From assembly GCA_013180625.2 (NCBI GenBank), contig SNVD02010473.1, forward strand, positions 2,728,001 through 2,792,000: a DNA stretch of 64,000 nucleotides, read 5' to 3'. Within the stretch, counting starts at the first letter, position 1. The number at the start of each line of letters is the position of its first letter. A program made the position numbers and the translations under genes. Origin of the DNA: Boswellia sacra. Its lineage: Eukaryota > Streptophyta > Magnoliopsida > Sapindales > Burseraceae. The notes beneath the pieces are model-generated. The model was not told where the DNA came from. It saw only the letters and a list, made by a program, of their open reading frames with translations, and made no database searches. Positions 37,307 to 49,600 of the stretch are shown piece after piece.

Positions 37307-38457
37307 CAATCACAGCTAGTGTGGTGGGGATAATAATTCTCTCCATTCTGATTGTGGGTGGCTCAGGACGATTCTGGACAAAGAAAACAGAGGATGATCA
37401 AAGTATGGAAGCGTTTTTTAGAAATTGTGGGTCCCTTGCTCAACAAAGATATAATTTCTCTGATGTTAAAACCATGACACAATCATTCAGCAGTAAAGTT
37501 GGAAAGGGAGGATATGGTGATGTTTACAAAGGAAAGCTAGCCAATGGTCGTCTTGTGGCAGTGAAGGTCTTGAAGGAATCCAAGGGAAATGGAGAGGAAA
37601 TCATCAATGAGGTGGTCAGCATTAGTCAAACATCCCATGTAAAAGTAGTCACTCTTCTAGGCTTTTGTTTTGAAAAGAAGAAAAGAGCTCTAATCTACGA
37701 ATTCATGGCTAATGGATCTCTGGATAAGTTTATCTATACCCAAGAATCTTCAAGCCCTAAACTCAATTTGGAATGGAAAACAATGTACCAAATTGCAATG
37801 GGAACTGCCAGAGGACTAGAGTATTTACACCGAGGTTGTAACACAAGGACTGTGCATTTTGATACTAAACCTCAAAACATTCTTTTAGACGAAGACTTCT
37901 GCCCCAAAATATCTGATTTCGGGCTTGCTAAAAGATCCAACAAGAGAGAGACCATCATGTCAATGTTGCATGCAAGAGGATCTGTAGGATATATTGCTCC
38001 AGAAGTGTTCTGTAGAAACTTTGGGGGAGTCTCTCACAAGTCTGATGTCTACAGTTAAGGAATGATGATTCTTGAAATAGTTGGAGGAAGAAAAAACATT
38101 AATGTAACAGAATCTCACACCAGTGAAATATATTTTCCAGATTCAATTTATAAGCTGCTTGAACGTGAGAACGATTCTAAACTTCATGGTGTTGCCACTG
38201 AAGAGGAAGAAGAGATGGCGAAAAAGATGATCTTGGTGAGCTTGTGGTGCATTCAAACCAATCCATCTGATAGACCATCAATGAATAAAGTTGTGGAAAT
38301 GTTGGAAGGTAGCCCAGAGGACTTGCAAATCCCACCGAGACCCTGTTTGTCTTCTCCACCGAGATCAGCCAAGTATACTTCCACAATGTCATCACTGACA
38401 GAACTTGCTTCACAGGAAGAACAATGCATTAGGCAGAGTGGTATATCCCGCAATTAA
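37307..38457 (+). pseudogene. LRK10L copy D: orphan transmembrane-kinase exon with one nonsense codon
   Basis: A complete third exon preceded by an acceptor-like CTATAG at 37301-37306. It has a membrane span ([16 protein letters not shown]), [30 protein letters not shown] (Ile to Thr between the catalytic Asp and Lys), [23 protein letters not shown] and an intact C-terminus ending SGISRN. The only stop is TAA at 38056-38058, where copy E has TAT (SYGMMILE). No GUB_WAK exon is visible in the 1 kb upstream. It is either a truncated pseudogene or, if translated from ATG 37297, a membrane-anchored kinase cut after subdomain VIII. Closest to copy E. Confidence 0.85.
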
Positions 38458-38459
38458 GT

Positions 38460-40180
38460 GTACTTCTCTGAACTCACGAATAAAATTTTCTTTTGGTAAT
38501 TAATTGAACGTAGATAATGCTTAATTATTAACAGCGCTATGTTTAGAAGACCATTTTATACTATACTGTGGTCAAATTTAAAATGTAACCTGGTTAGTCA
38601 TCATGTTTAGAGCAGAGTATGGACAAGATCCTGTCTTAACAATCGTTCTCTAAAATTAACAAGTTCATCTCTTATATCACTTGACCCAAAAGAATAATTT
38701 GACAATCCCTGCGTTGAATGTGAGCCTATGTGGAGAACTTTGTTAGACTTTTCATCCGGTAGCTATAGCAATATGAAAAGTTGAGGACATTGATGGACCC
38801 AAATAACTCTATTTGGCTGATATTAGGAGTTTATTTTTTTCTCGAAATCAGTAACATATCACAAATTTTTGGAATCGAAGTTTGAAATACGAAAGTTATA
38901 ATGTGCTACCAAGTTATACCTTAGTCCTTTACTCGGGCAAGCAGGGAAGCACCTATGTGAGACAAGCATATTATGTTGCTATAATAAGCCAATATCTCTA
39001 ACCACATGTACTCCATCATATGTTGAAGGGAGTTAAAAATAACTTTCTATTTCAAGTTGTCTTTCATTTTCTCAACCCATTCATGAATGTATACCGCCAT
39101 TTTAATTTTAATTGGATAATAATTAAAGCTTACAAGTTTTTTATTATTCTGTTTTCTTAAATCCAATGATTATTTGTCCTCCCTTAATTGGATAAACTCA
39201 TCAAATCATCAAAGTGACTTAGTGAGTATGTCTTGTATATATATTTATTATAAACTTTGAATTTGTAAACTAGGTAGAGGAAGACATTCTTTGCAACAAA
39301 AGATTTTAGGTCTCACCAAAATGAATCTCCCTAGATAGATCATAGAAAGGATATTTCATAAAATCAATCAGATAGATATGTAAAGCTTGTTGTAGGAATT
39401 CACCACATATAATTTCAGCCAAAAACAGCCAAATTTGACCACTTGGTCTTCAAGAACAAACTTCAAAAGCCCACACGCTCTCTAACTATGCTCGCTGCCT
39501 GGCCTCTTTTGGCGTCACTCTCTCTCTTTTTAAATTTTTTATATTTTTCACGCCACTTCGCTTTTCGCTTTTGCTTTTTCGTTATTTTATTTTATTTTAT
39601 TTCATGGGCTGGGCCACCACAATAAGATGGACCCAGCACTGTTATCATGCACCAGATGTTAAGAGTGTGATGCAGTCTTAATCAAATCACACTTTTTTTT
39701 TTTTTTTTTTGAACCTTAATCTTCCACTTTTTTTTTCCCTCCTTTAATAAATTCATAGATGAAGGGCTGTAAAGTGTGATATTTGTGAAATAGATCAGAC
39801 TTAAGGAACTGCAGGTATAACAGAACAATAAGAGATCAGAAATCAAGAATTTGCTAACCTGCATATTTGTGTTATTTTTTCCCTTTCACCTGTTATATAC
39901 TCATAAAGCGTTGCACAGAACTGTTGGTAATTTCAGTGAACTCAGTATCGTATTCATGTGCAATGCCAGTCCATAAGAAATACAACCAAGTCAACAATCA
40001 ATATGATGACAGAGAATCTACTCAAGACGAGGAAAACCTTAACTGTCTTAACTTTGGTCGACAGAACGTAATGGAACAGAGCATTACGTATTCATGAACA
40101 GCCTAAGTCATATTCATCTTTGGCAACAACAAGAGTCTTGAGATATGTACAAGGCATAATGATCCTTTGGATCAGATTTT
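38460..40180. other. 3' flank of LRK10L-D with duplicated segment
   Basis: 39757-40085 matches the flank of copy E at 44637-44890 (shared TAGATGAAGG, GTTATATACT, GCACAGAACTGTT and CAATATGATGACA in order). The duplicated D/E unit therefore includes downstream DNA. In D this segment lies about 1.1 kb further from the stop codon, suggesting insertion of 38.6-39.7 kb material. A poly(T) run is at 39691-39710. No gene is recognised. Confidence 0.6.
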
Positions 40181-40185
40181 ACAGA

Positions 40186-40380
40186 GGGTTTTAAGGTAAA
40201 ATCCCACATCGTTTGGAAATAAGATAGGTGAAGTGCTTATATATCTCCTGAACTCCTTAAGTTGTTAGAGGCATTTTAGGTTATAAAGTTCAAAAGCAAA
40301 ACTGTGACGGATTGTGTGTCAAAAGTGGATAATACCCGACAGTGATCGCAAAGTGTCACATGCGGGTCGGAATGTTACAA
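40186..40380 (+). mobile_element. LTR/TRIM-like remnant
   Basis: Contains TAAAATCCCACATCG near the start and GGGTCGGAATGTTACA at the end (40365-40379). This is the layout of short plant LTRs that begin TGTTAAAATCCCACATCG and end TGTTACA. The left TG is not intact and no target duplication was found. It directly precedes a copia remnant and could be unrelated to it. Confidence 0.45.
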
Positions 40381-40466
40381 AACTCCATCAGTTTTGTGAC
40401 AGAGACTAGGTTGGTTGTTCCTAACTTAGAAATATTTTTTTGGTATTGAAATGAGCAATAATCAGT

Positions 40467-40842
40467 TAATTAACGGCAGAAGTAGAATATATTATAGCCT
40501 CCTTAGCAACCTCCTAAAAACCTCTCGTTGCATTTGGCTTAGGAGGATTCTAGAAGATGTTAGAAAGAAGCAAGAGCAAGGGATTGAGATCCTTTGAAAC
40601 AACAAATCTATTATAGCAATAGCCTGGATTCCTTTCCCACACAACAAAAGCAAACATATTGCACTCAAGCATCACTTCATAAGAAAAGCAATTGAAGAAG
40701 GTGAAATTCAGCTTGAGTTTTGCAAGTTCTTCAAATTCGCTGACTTATTTACTAAAACGCTACCTAAGGATAAATTTCAGCAACTCAAAAAAGCCTTTGG
40801 AGACCAAGAAGTGTGCATTGAGGGGTTAATATTGATATTAAT
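40467..40842 (+). mobile_element. Degenerate Ty1/copia polyprotein end (RNase H)
   Basis: With frameshifts and stops, the + strand reads AEVEYIIASLAT, RRILEDV, NNKSIIAIA, SKHIALKHHFIRKAIEEGEI, QLEFCKFFKFADLFTKTLPKDKF and FQQLKKAFGDQEV. These are the ordered motifs of the copia RNase H domain and the polyprotein C-terminus (usually AEAEYIAA...DNKSAI...KHIDIRYHFIRE...ADIFTKPL). Integrase, reverse transcriptase and intact LTRs are missing. Located between LRK10L-D and -E. Confidence 0.85.
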
Positions 40843-40849
40843 GTGCAAT

Positions 40850-42090
40850 AAGTTAACTCTTTAAGTTACTTCAGTGAACTTTGATAGATGTTTCTGTTAA
40901 TTAACTATAGTCCTTACTCCTTAGTTAACTTGAGTTAACTCTTAAGGGCCGCTGGCGGAACTGGTCTGGGCTGGAGCCCAACCATGTTTTTAAAAAAAAT
41001 TATTTTGGTAGGAAAAAATTTAAAATATAGCTCTTGTACTCTTACTTTAAAATAAAATTATTTTCCTATAATCCATCCAAACTTGATAAAAATAAAAGAT
41101 TCATATAGAAAACATTCACTTTAAAATTACAACATATTTAAAATAAAAAATTTCTTTATATAATATTTATTCTCTTTTTTTATAAAATGTAGAAAATATA
41201 ATCATCTAAATCTCAACTTACTAAATCACAACTTTACATTATTCTCTTCTATCTTTTCCTCTAAATTTTTAATTTAATATATAAATAAAAATAATAAATA
41301 TACTTTGTTTACCTTACATATTAAGCTTTTTTATAATAAAATTTAGTTATATATTAAATATTAACCAAAAAAGAAGTTAGCGCACCCAAAGAAAAACGCC
41401 ACTGCCCAGGGCTGCCGTTAGACAATGTGACTTACATAAATTCGGTCATGAAACAATGATAAAAAAAAGAACTCGATCAAAAGAAAAGTCAAAAGTGTAG
41501 CGGAAAAGCCAAAACAAAAGCCCTACAATTTACAACTTTTGAATCCTCTGTTCTGCAGATGTTTCATACCATTACCGTGGACTTGTCAGTCCCTTTTTTT
41601 TTGGTATGTTTGTGTTTGTTTTCTCTACCTGAAACTACAACAACAATTTATAAATCACGTTTCTTAAGACTAACCCTGCATGCCAAATTTATATCTTGAT
41701 TCTTCTATCCATTCAATATTTATCAATGCTTTCAAGATATTCAGATCAAGCTTCATAATAAATAATAATGCAAATCTGAATCTGAAAAATGCAGTTCTAC
41801 CCTATGATATACATTTTCCAATATGAGTTAAAATTTTGATTATATGTTAATGCTATTTATTTCTACAACTTACTTTTGTTCTCCGTGTAACGTTTTATTT
41901 AAGGCCATGCACAGGAAGACAAGAAACGAATATTCTTTGTCAATTATTCCTATCATTTGAATTGGCCATTTTGCTCTCTAAGTGACGTTCACTGTATAAA
42001 CGCTGCAGTAAGGCTACAGCCCAACTTTTCGAGTAGTAAAATAGACCTTTATCTGTAAATGATAATATGAAAGCTTAAGCGAGAAGTCAT
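40850..42090. other. AT-rich spacer upstream of LRK10L-E
   Basis: 40948-41440 is bounded by GC-rich phrases (GGGCCGCTGGCGGAACTGG on the left, CGCCACTGCCCAGGGCTGCCG on the right) around AT-rich DNA. This could be an eroded DNA transposon, but the ends are not good inverted repeats. Nothing coding was recognised. Confidence 0.45.
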
Positions 42091-42092
42091 GA

Positions 42093-42170
42093 AGTCAACT
42101 AAATACCAAAAATTTCCAATCTTTCTTTTTCATGCATTCTTTGGAATCTTTCTGAGATTCCAAATTCTTT
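42093..42170 (+). promoter_or_regulatory. W-box promoter block before LRK10L-E
   Basis: AGTCAACTAAATACCAAAAATTTCCAA starts with the W-box core (TTGACT on the minus strand). It matches 30719 and 31469 in order and spacing, about 150 bp upstream of the ATG at 42246. WRKY control is an inference from this motif. Confidence 0.5.
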
Positions 42171-42245
42171 TATATTGCCTAACGCAAAGGGATAATATTC
42201 ACTGATAATTCATTCTCCCAATACTCTAGCTAAATTTTATCGCAA

Positions 42246-44479
42246 ATGAGTTTCCAACTTTTCTCCCCGTGGCCTTCTCTTTGTTTTCTTTGTTGCATGC
42301 TCGTGGCTCTAAGCAAGATTCAGGTATCTATGAGCAATCATGACTTGTACCAAGCTTGTACTAATCTATTCCGATGTGGGAAGATGAAAGCTTGTTATCC
42401 TTTCTGGGGAGGCGATCGCCAAAAATCTTGTGGGTATCCGGACTTCGAGCTCAAATGTGAGTCTGATGGGGCTACTATCTTGATCAATGGTGTAAAATAC
42501 CGCGTTTTAGATGTCAATGAGAAGGACCTGGTTCTCAAGATTGCAAGACAGGACTACTTGGGTGGAATTTGCACTCCTAAACTACTTAACACTACCTTTG
42601 ATTCTTCACACTTTGATTGTGCTGATGACTATGAGATTTTCCAATTAGTTTATGGTTTCCCATCTCCTGAACAATTAACATGCTCCAGCCAGCACGTCAA
42701 CTATACGGATGGCTTCATACAAGCAGGAGCTGTTGGTTCTCGGGCTTTTAATGTTAGTGTCAATGTTCCGGTTCTCAAAGCTTCACTTGCAGCAGCAAAA
42801 AAGAATCGGTCGGAATTGGAAAATGCTCTCAATCAAGGATTTGAGGTAAAAGTGAAGGTGAATCGTGTAGAATTATGCGAGACGTGTGTCTTAACTGATG
42901 GACGCTGTGGCTATGATGAAGCCTCGAAGCAAACAATTTGCTACTGCCAAACTGAAGCATTCAACTCGTCCACTGGATGTTCTAAGTCAGGTATGCACTT
43001 CAATTCTCAGGACAGAGCTAATTACAATGCAAGAACAGAATCACTTTTTAATCTATAAGTGATTAGCTGGTTGATGTTCACACCTGAACTTCATATTGAC
43101 TTGATTTTGATACTTTGTCACAGAACCATTTTTCAACAAGAGAATGAAGATTAACATAGGTAATATTCTCATCAGTGAACGTGTTTTTCTTAACTTCTTT
43201 TTTTTTTTTTTTTTTTTTTCCTCAGCAGTAGCATTTTTATCTACAATTACGCAAATTTCATGCTTATAATTCATTCTCAATCACAATGGATTATGCTTTG
43301 TCTTTGAATTCAGCCGTAGCAGTCATTGCGGCAGGCCTAACGCTGTTCCTTTCAATTCTTATCATCTGTGGCATAAGACAAAAGCTTACTCTAAACAAGG
43401 TTTTGCACTTATGCGATAAGAAAACAAAGAATCATCAAAACATAGAGGACTTTGTCAGAGTTTATGGATCTCTTGCTCCACAGAGGTATACTTATTCTGA
43501 AGTTAAAAAGATGACAAAATCTTTCAGAAATAAACTTGGCCAGGGAGGGTATGGTGATGTTTACAAAGGAAACCTAACTGACGGTCGTCTTGTGGCAGTG
43601 AAAGTCCTGAAGTCCTCCGAAGGTAATGGGGATGAATTTATAAATGAAGTGGCTAGCATTAGCAGAACATCCCATGTCAATATAGTGCCGTTTCTAGGTT
43701 TTTGTTGTGAGAGAAAGAAAAGAGCTCTAATCTATGAATTCATGCATAATGGATCTCTAGATAAGTTTATATATGATCAAGCACCTATGAAACGTAAGTT
43801 GGAATGGAAGACGTTGTACCAAATTGCAGTTGGTATTGCTAGAGGATTAGAGTATTTACACCGAGGTTGTAACATAAGGATTGTGCACTTTGACATAAAA
43901 CCTCACAACATTCTTTTGGATGAAGATTTCTGTCCGAAGATATCTGATTTTGGACTTGCTAAACAATCCAAAAAGGAGGAGAGTACAATATCTATGTTGG
44001 ATACAAGAGGTACCGCAGGCTATATTGCCCCAGAAGTATTCTGTCGAAACTTCGGAGGAGTGACTTACAAGTCCGATGTCTACAGTTATGGAATGATGAT
44101 TCTTGAAATGGTGGGAGGAAGAAAAAACATTGATGTAACAGTGTCTCGCACCAGTGAAATATATTCCAGTTATAAACATCTTGAGCTAGGCAAGGATTTT
44201 GAACTTCAAGGGCTTGTCACTGAAGATGATGAGGCGATGGTGAAAAAGATGATCTTTGTGGGCTTGTGGTGTATCCAAATCAATCCATCCGATAGACCAT
44301 CGATGACTAAGGTTGTGGAGGTGTTGGAAGGAAGCGCAGAAAGCTTCCAATTTCCACCAGAATCTTCCTGGTCTTCTCCAACCGGACTATCCAAACACTC
44401 TTCCTCAACATCATCATCAACACAACTTGCATCGCAGGGAGAAACAAGCATTACGCTGAGTGATATTTCTCACTACTAG
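42246..44479 (+). CDS. LRK10L-type receptor-like kinase, copy E (intact)
   Basis: Exons 42246-42990, 43124-43159 and 43314-44479 give 648 residues in phase with GT-AG junctions. Signal peptide (MSFQLFSPWPSLCFLCCMLV), GUB_WAK domain (CTNLFRCGKMKACYPFWGG, CGYPDFELKC), several N-glycosylation sites, WAK-associated Cys-rich end (LCETCVLTDGRCGYD), membrane span (about 262-281), kinase. All core kinase residues are present: GQGGYG 336-341, Lys357, Asp454 in HFDIKPHN, Asn459, DFG 472-474, GYIAPEVF. Phe453 makes it non-RD. The Ser/Thr-rich tail ends SDISHY. The phase-1/short-exon-2 layout is the same as copy B. This is the best candidate in the cluster for an active receptor; relatives in cereals (Lr10 type) are linked to rust resistance. 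Confidence 0.93.
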
Positions 44480-45142
44480 GAGCACAAACTGTAGCATAAG
44501 TAATTAAATTTTGGTATCTAGTAATTAATTTCCATAGATATTGCTTATTTAGTTTCCTTCGTCATCAGATGTTCTTTAGTTTGCTTCCATGTTAATAAAA
44601 GTGTGGTTTTTTCTCTTTCTGGCTCTTACAGTGAATGCATAGATGAAGGTCTGTAGACAGTGATATTAAAAATATGTGCGCGCATCTTTTTTCCCACAGC
44701 ATCATTATTTCTACTGTTATATACTAATAAAACATTGCACAGAACTGTTTATAACTTCACTTTTAAGTTGTATCGTATGCGATGCTAATGCCAGAGTCCT
44801 GAAGATAATACGACCAAGTAAAGAACCAATATGATGACAAGGAGTCGATTCAACTAATCAACTTTGGGACAGAAAATAATGGAATAGGAAACGTAGACTG
44901 ACAAATTAACTAATTTTCTGTAGAAAAGGTGGCTTAAATAGTGTCTGTGGGGACGTGGCTTCAACAAAGTAGATAAACACATCTTGTTTCTTTCGGATTT
45001 GGACGGTCGGGCTCAGTCTTGGTCACGCATCACCGGATTGGACTGCTGCGTCGCAGCCCGCTTTACCAACGCCCTCTCTTACGTCGGAGAGTAAAAGGTC
45101 AAAGTGAAGTCTTTAAAGCACTAAAGGCTCCTCAATTAAAAG

Positions 45143-45330
45143 CACAATTTGTGCTGCATGGCTCCCACACAGTCAATAAAGACGCATAAATTTGTGCCGC
45201 ATGGCCCCCACACAAGTCAATGAAAATGTATAAAATTGTGCTGCATGGCTTCCACACTGCGTCAACCTCACTACCTCAATAAATAATTTTATTGACGTAG
45301 TGTGGGAGCCATGCAGCACAAGTTGTCCCC
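45143..45330. repeat. Three direct copies plus one inverted copy of a 40-47 bp unit (fold-back)
   Basis: The core TTGTGCTGCATGGCTCCCACAC occurs at about 45150 and, with changes, at about 45191 and 45237. It recurs inverted at about 45290-45326 (GTGTGGGAGCCATGCAGCACAA). The flanking GTCAATAAA is also shared and inverted. A transcript across it could fold into a long imperfect hairpin. It lies downstream of copy E and 1.3 kb beyond the end of the CRS1-like gene. No protein is encoded. Confidence 0.75.
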
Positions 45331-45339
45331 ACCATGCAT

Positions 45340-46641
45340 ATTATTGTGTGTCTTTATCATCCTCTCTGTTTTGTCCTATTAACCTCACCATTATTTGTCT
45401 TAAATTGATCCCACCACAACAATTTTTTAGAAGACTTCACCAGACATGAACAACCAAATAAAAGAGTTACAATTTTCATTAGTTTCCTGACAATTTAATC
45501 AAATTCTATATGAAATTAAATGCAGACGCAAGACCATGAAAACTCTTAAAACTGACAACTTAGATGAAAGAGCCTCAAGAAATACTCTACATGGTATCCT
45601 AGATTTAAGTTTACCAAGTCCTTCTTTATATATCATCTCCAGGCCAAAACTGAGTTCCATTTGTGACTCACCAAAGAGGAATAAAGTCGTTAGCTTGGCT
45701 GCTTTCTGTGAGAAAATAAGGCTGAGGTATAATAAGCTTGGTGACATGTAGTCTTTGTGGAGAAATATCAATGGCACATTATACCTGAGTAGCTGTGAGC
45801 AAAATGGTAACAGCCTAAACCATGAGGAGGGGTTGGAATCGCTTTATTTTCCTCTGGTCCAGAGATGAAATTGTTGATGATGGTGGTGTTTCCCAGTTAC
45901 CGCTTGTTTCACAGCTGGATTAACCACATTTTGTATGTATCAAATAGTCAGATACAGGCTGTTCAAGACCATAGCAATTTGATCTTCCACCAAAGGTCTT
46001 TTTTGAACTTGACTGGCTTGACGCAGGTATCAAGGATAAAAGAAGCATGGATTTTTCACTACCGTTTGCATGTATTACATTTCATGTATTACAAATGGGA
46101 TATTGAAGAGATGATGGGTACATAGAAAGGAAAGGTGAAGATCATGTTTATCAATATTGACAAGATTGTTTTCTGGGTAATGGGTAGAATATGGTCAGAA
46201 ATCACTAGAAAGAATAGTGTTCCCACAGTTCAAGTGCCGAGTGCTGAACGTTAGGTGCTGCTTAATTGAATGCCCACGAAGCTGCGATATGAAGATCAGA
46301 ATATAGATTTCCGTAAAAGACACAAATTGGGCTACCTTGTTATCATGGAACCAAATGAGCCAGAAGTGGTGCACAGAGCTTGCTTATATTTCAAGCAGAC
46401 CCCAAAATCTCACACACATTTCTGTAGGTCGTGCCTGCATGCATGGGAACTAGAATCAGATAAAGAAGAACATAATGAAAGACTGGATCAGGAAACAACT
46501 TTAACAAGAAAGAAAATTTACCCCAGGAAAGCTGCATAGACAGCAGGAAATTCTTCTTCAATGGCACATCAACATCCTTTTCCCCTATAAAAAGGTTGAT
46601 GGAGTTGAAGGTTCAAGAGGTAGTACTTCATGGTTCTTCGG
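45340..46641. other. Convergent 3' region between LRK10L-E and the CRS1-like gene
   Basis: Short frames on both strands (e.g. 46270-46539 plus, 45499-45777 minus) show no family signature. The portion next to 46642 is probably the 3' UTR of the minus-strand CRS1-like gene. No repeat or RNA gene was recognised. Confidence 0.45.
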
Positions 46642-49600
46642 TTAGCTTCGTAATTTCAGATTCTTTTCCCTGTTTTCCTGCAACTCTGCCTGCAATATCC
46701 ATCAGCTAAAGTATGAACAGAATAATTCAATGGAAGTGTTCACCAATGACACAACTCCTGAACCAAATGTAGCATGCAAGAAAAGAAGACTTTGATATTT
46801 GAATTTTGAACGGTCAACATGGAAACAAAGATGGAATTGCTTCATGAGTTTTCCCACCATGTTCATCACATGCTAGCAAGGTTCAAGCATTTCTGATAGG
46901 AAAAAAGTTCCGAGGCTTACCAGTTTGAGTTTCAAATCTGAGATTACCCGCTGTCTCTGATATGCAAAGAACTTCAATGACTGTAACAACAGTTCCCACA
47001 CCCCACCAAAAACAGAAAGGGAGAGAGAGAGAGAGACAAGAAGAAATATGTAAAGTTTAGCCAATAGTAGTAAAACAATGATAATAGATAAAAAGGTTGA
47101 TGTAAGGTTTGAGAAAGCAAAAGCGTTACTCCAAGTCTCTGCATTTCCAAAGATCTTTTTAACGCTTCTCTTTTAGTTAGAAGATTCTCAGTCATTAACT
47201 TCAGAGGACGTCTATAGTTTTTGCCACGGTAGATAATGATTGCATGACCTTCTTTTAGCCTGTCCACTGAAACAAGAATCCCACCACTTTCTGCCACAAG
47301 TAACTTTGCAGTATAAATGACTTGACCAAACGTTCTCTGCATTGTAATCACTTTGGCAACTTCACGGTGCTTCCAGTGCTGATGCAGGCCTTCTATGACA
47401 CCATCAAAGATCCCACGCCTGCCTGAAGCAAAAATTAAACAGTATGTGTTAACAGAGGGAGACAGACAATTGACAGCAGCAGTTAGGACTACTTGCCATA
47501 ATGGACTGCATTTCCAGGCATAAATGTGAAAATCTGTTAAAAACTAAACCAATACAAGCAAAAGAGTATAAAACGAGAGTACAGAGTGCAAGTTTTTTTA
47601 ATAGTCAATGACTGTAAAAATGAAAACAGAACCGTACATAGAGTCCAGTTAAGAAATGCATCTAACAAGATAAACAGACCTAAATAATGCTTCCAAAAAT
47701 ATACATAAAATCTACATCTTAAACAGCTGGGGGCAAACACAATTTAAATGGAGAGCTTTAATCATAGATACAATAGTTATAAGGTGAAGCCTATATTCAA
47801 CCAACTCAGCATAGAAGGCTGTCCAGGGAGAAAATGAAACTAGTTTGTCACCAATGCTGCATTCAAGAGAGCCCCAGACACATCACAAAGTTGAGACTTT
47901 TTTTTTCCCAATGGGTAGTTCCATGTGTTTATACATTCACTATCTAAGTGACAAAAAATTAGCTGTTGACTTTGATTTCATACTGCAAACACGAACGTAA
48001 CAGGGCAATTTGAGAGGTCATAAAACATGATGAACATGGCCGTGTAGCATTAGTCCACAGGCGGGTCCAATGATCAAAAGGGTGGTAATCAGAAGTATAG
48101 AGGGTTATATACTCAAAGAAGACCAAATCAAGTACGGTGTCATGACTTAGCTAGAATCTCATAGAGAACAGATTTCAATGAGCTTATGTATGTGCATGTA
48201 TAGGGAGCATTGTTGCTTGATTCACAAATGCTTGTGTTATAAAGCAATTTCTAGAGTACATATGCCAAAGCGAAACGCATATAGAAACATATCAACAACT
48301 ACCCCAATTTACCAAAACATAAATTTACTGATTAACAGTTTACTTGGTTGTCCACATATGTAAACAAGAATATTAACAGCTCTTTGTCACTTGTTTCAAG
48401 TCTAACATAAAATAACAACATCAATGGTGAGGGCAAACATTTCCTTACCAAGCAGTAAGTTACCACTCATCTTCAGTCCTATCTTATGGAGACATTCCCT
48501 CTCCTCTTCTGTAATCAATTCCTGGTCCGGATCCTGCTCACTTGGTCTCCATGCAGAATTCAACTTCAACAATTCTTTTGCTGACTTCTCTATCTTGGTG
48601 TTAAGCTGCAAAAACATTAATAAGTATTTTCACAAACAACTCCATCTCAGTTAATAAATAAGAAGATAGGTTGAACCTCACAATGGAAAGCTTGCGTTCC
48701 TGCTTTCTCAGTTCCTTCTCTAATTTCTCTCTGTCAGCTTCGAATTGAAGGTCAAATTCTCCATTAAACTTCTCCAGATTTCCAAATTCAGTTCGTATGT
48801 CATGGAATTCTGATAAAGTTCCCGTTTTGCTAGTGCTCTCTGGAGGTTCATCAGGCAAACAGTAGGTTTCAATTGCTTTCAGCCGTTCACCTTCTTCGTT
48901 CAGTAAACATCTTTTTAGCTCCATTTCTCTCTCCACTACCAAATTTGCAACTCTGCAGGGAAGAAAGTCCTTGCCTCTATACAGTATTATATAAAATTTG
49001 TTGCGCAGCAGCAGAACTCCTCCTGTGAGATGCTGCATTGATGAGAGATAGTGTTAGATCAATTTAATTTCAGCAGAAATTAAGCACATAGGCAGTAATA
49101 AAAACATCCAAAGAACTAGCAGATGCTAGGCACGGAGGCAACCATGGCTGGGCTTTTGAATATCACAGTCTTCAACCTTTCCATAAACTTAATTCAGATC
49201 GAAACCTCAAAGAAATTAATAAAGGTAGTATTTTGGTCTAACTACAATGGTACTGTGATAGCAACCACTTCACCGAAAGAATTAATTCTACGGTGTTCAG
49301 AAAGGACAGAAACAGCAATGAAGCCCTTTAATTTAGATGGCTTCATGTAGCAGCAATAAGAAGCAGGGCCATCTTGCTCCAAAGTGCACACGGCTAATTT
49401 GTCCCTGGTGCCACTTGATGATGAATGACTGCATACACAGGAAGCTAGGCAGATGTCCTATAGAAGGGCTAATTGTTCCTTGAGATATGTGCAAAGGAAT
49501 AAATCCCAACAGGTCATGGACGTGATGCTTTGACAACTAAAAAGATTTCATCTTCTCAAACTTGCCTTAAGCTCATTTGCCATTTGCTCATCGTTGGTAT

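Noticed and set aside
40948..41440. GC-rich-ended AT-rich segment as a DNA transposon
   Set aside because: The two ends are only loosely complementary and no target duplication is visible.
46270..46539. 89-codon plus-strand frame downstream of the CRS1-like gene
   Set aside because: No domain, no homologous neighbour, and it probably lies antisense to the 3' UTR region.
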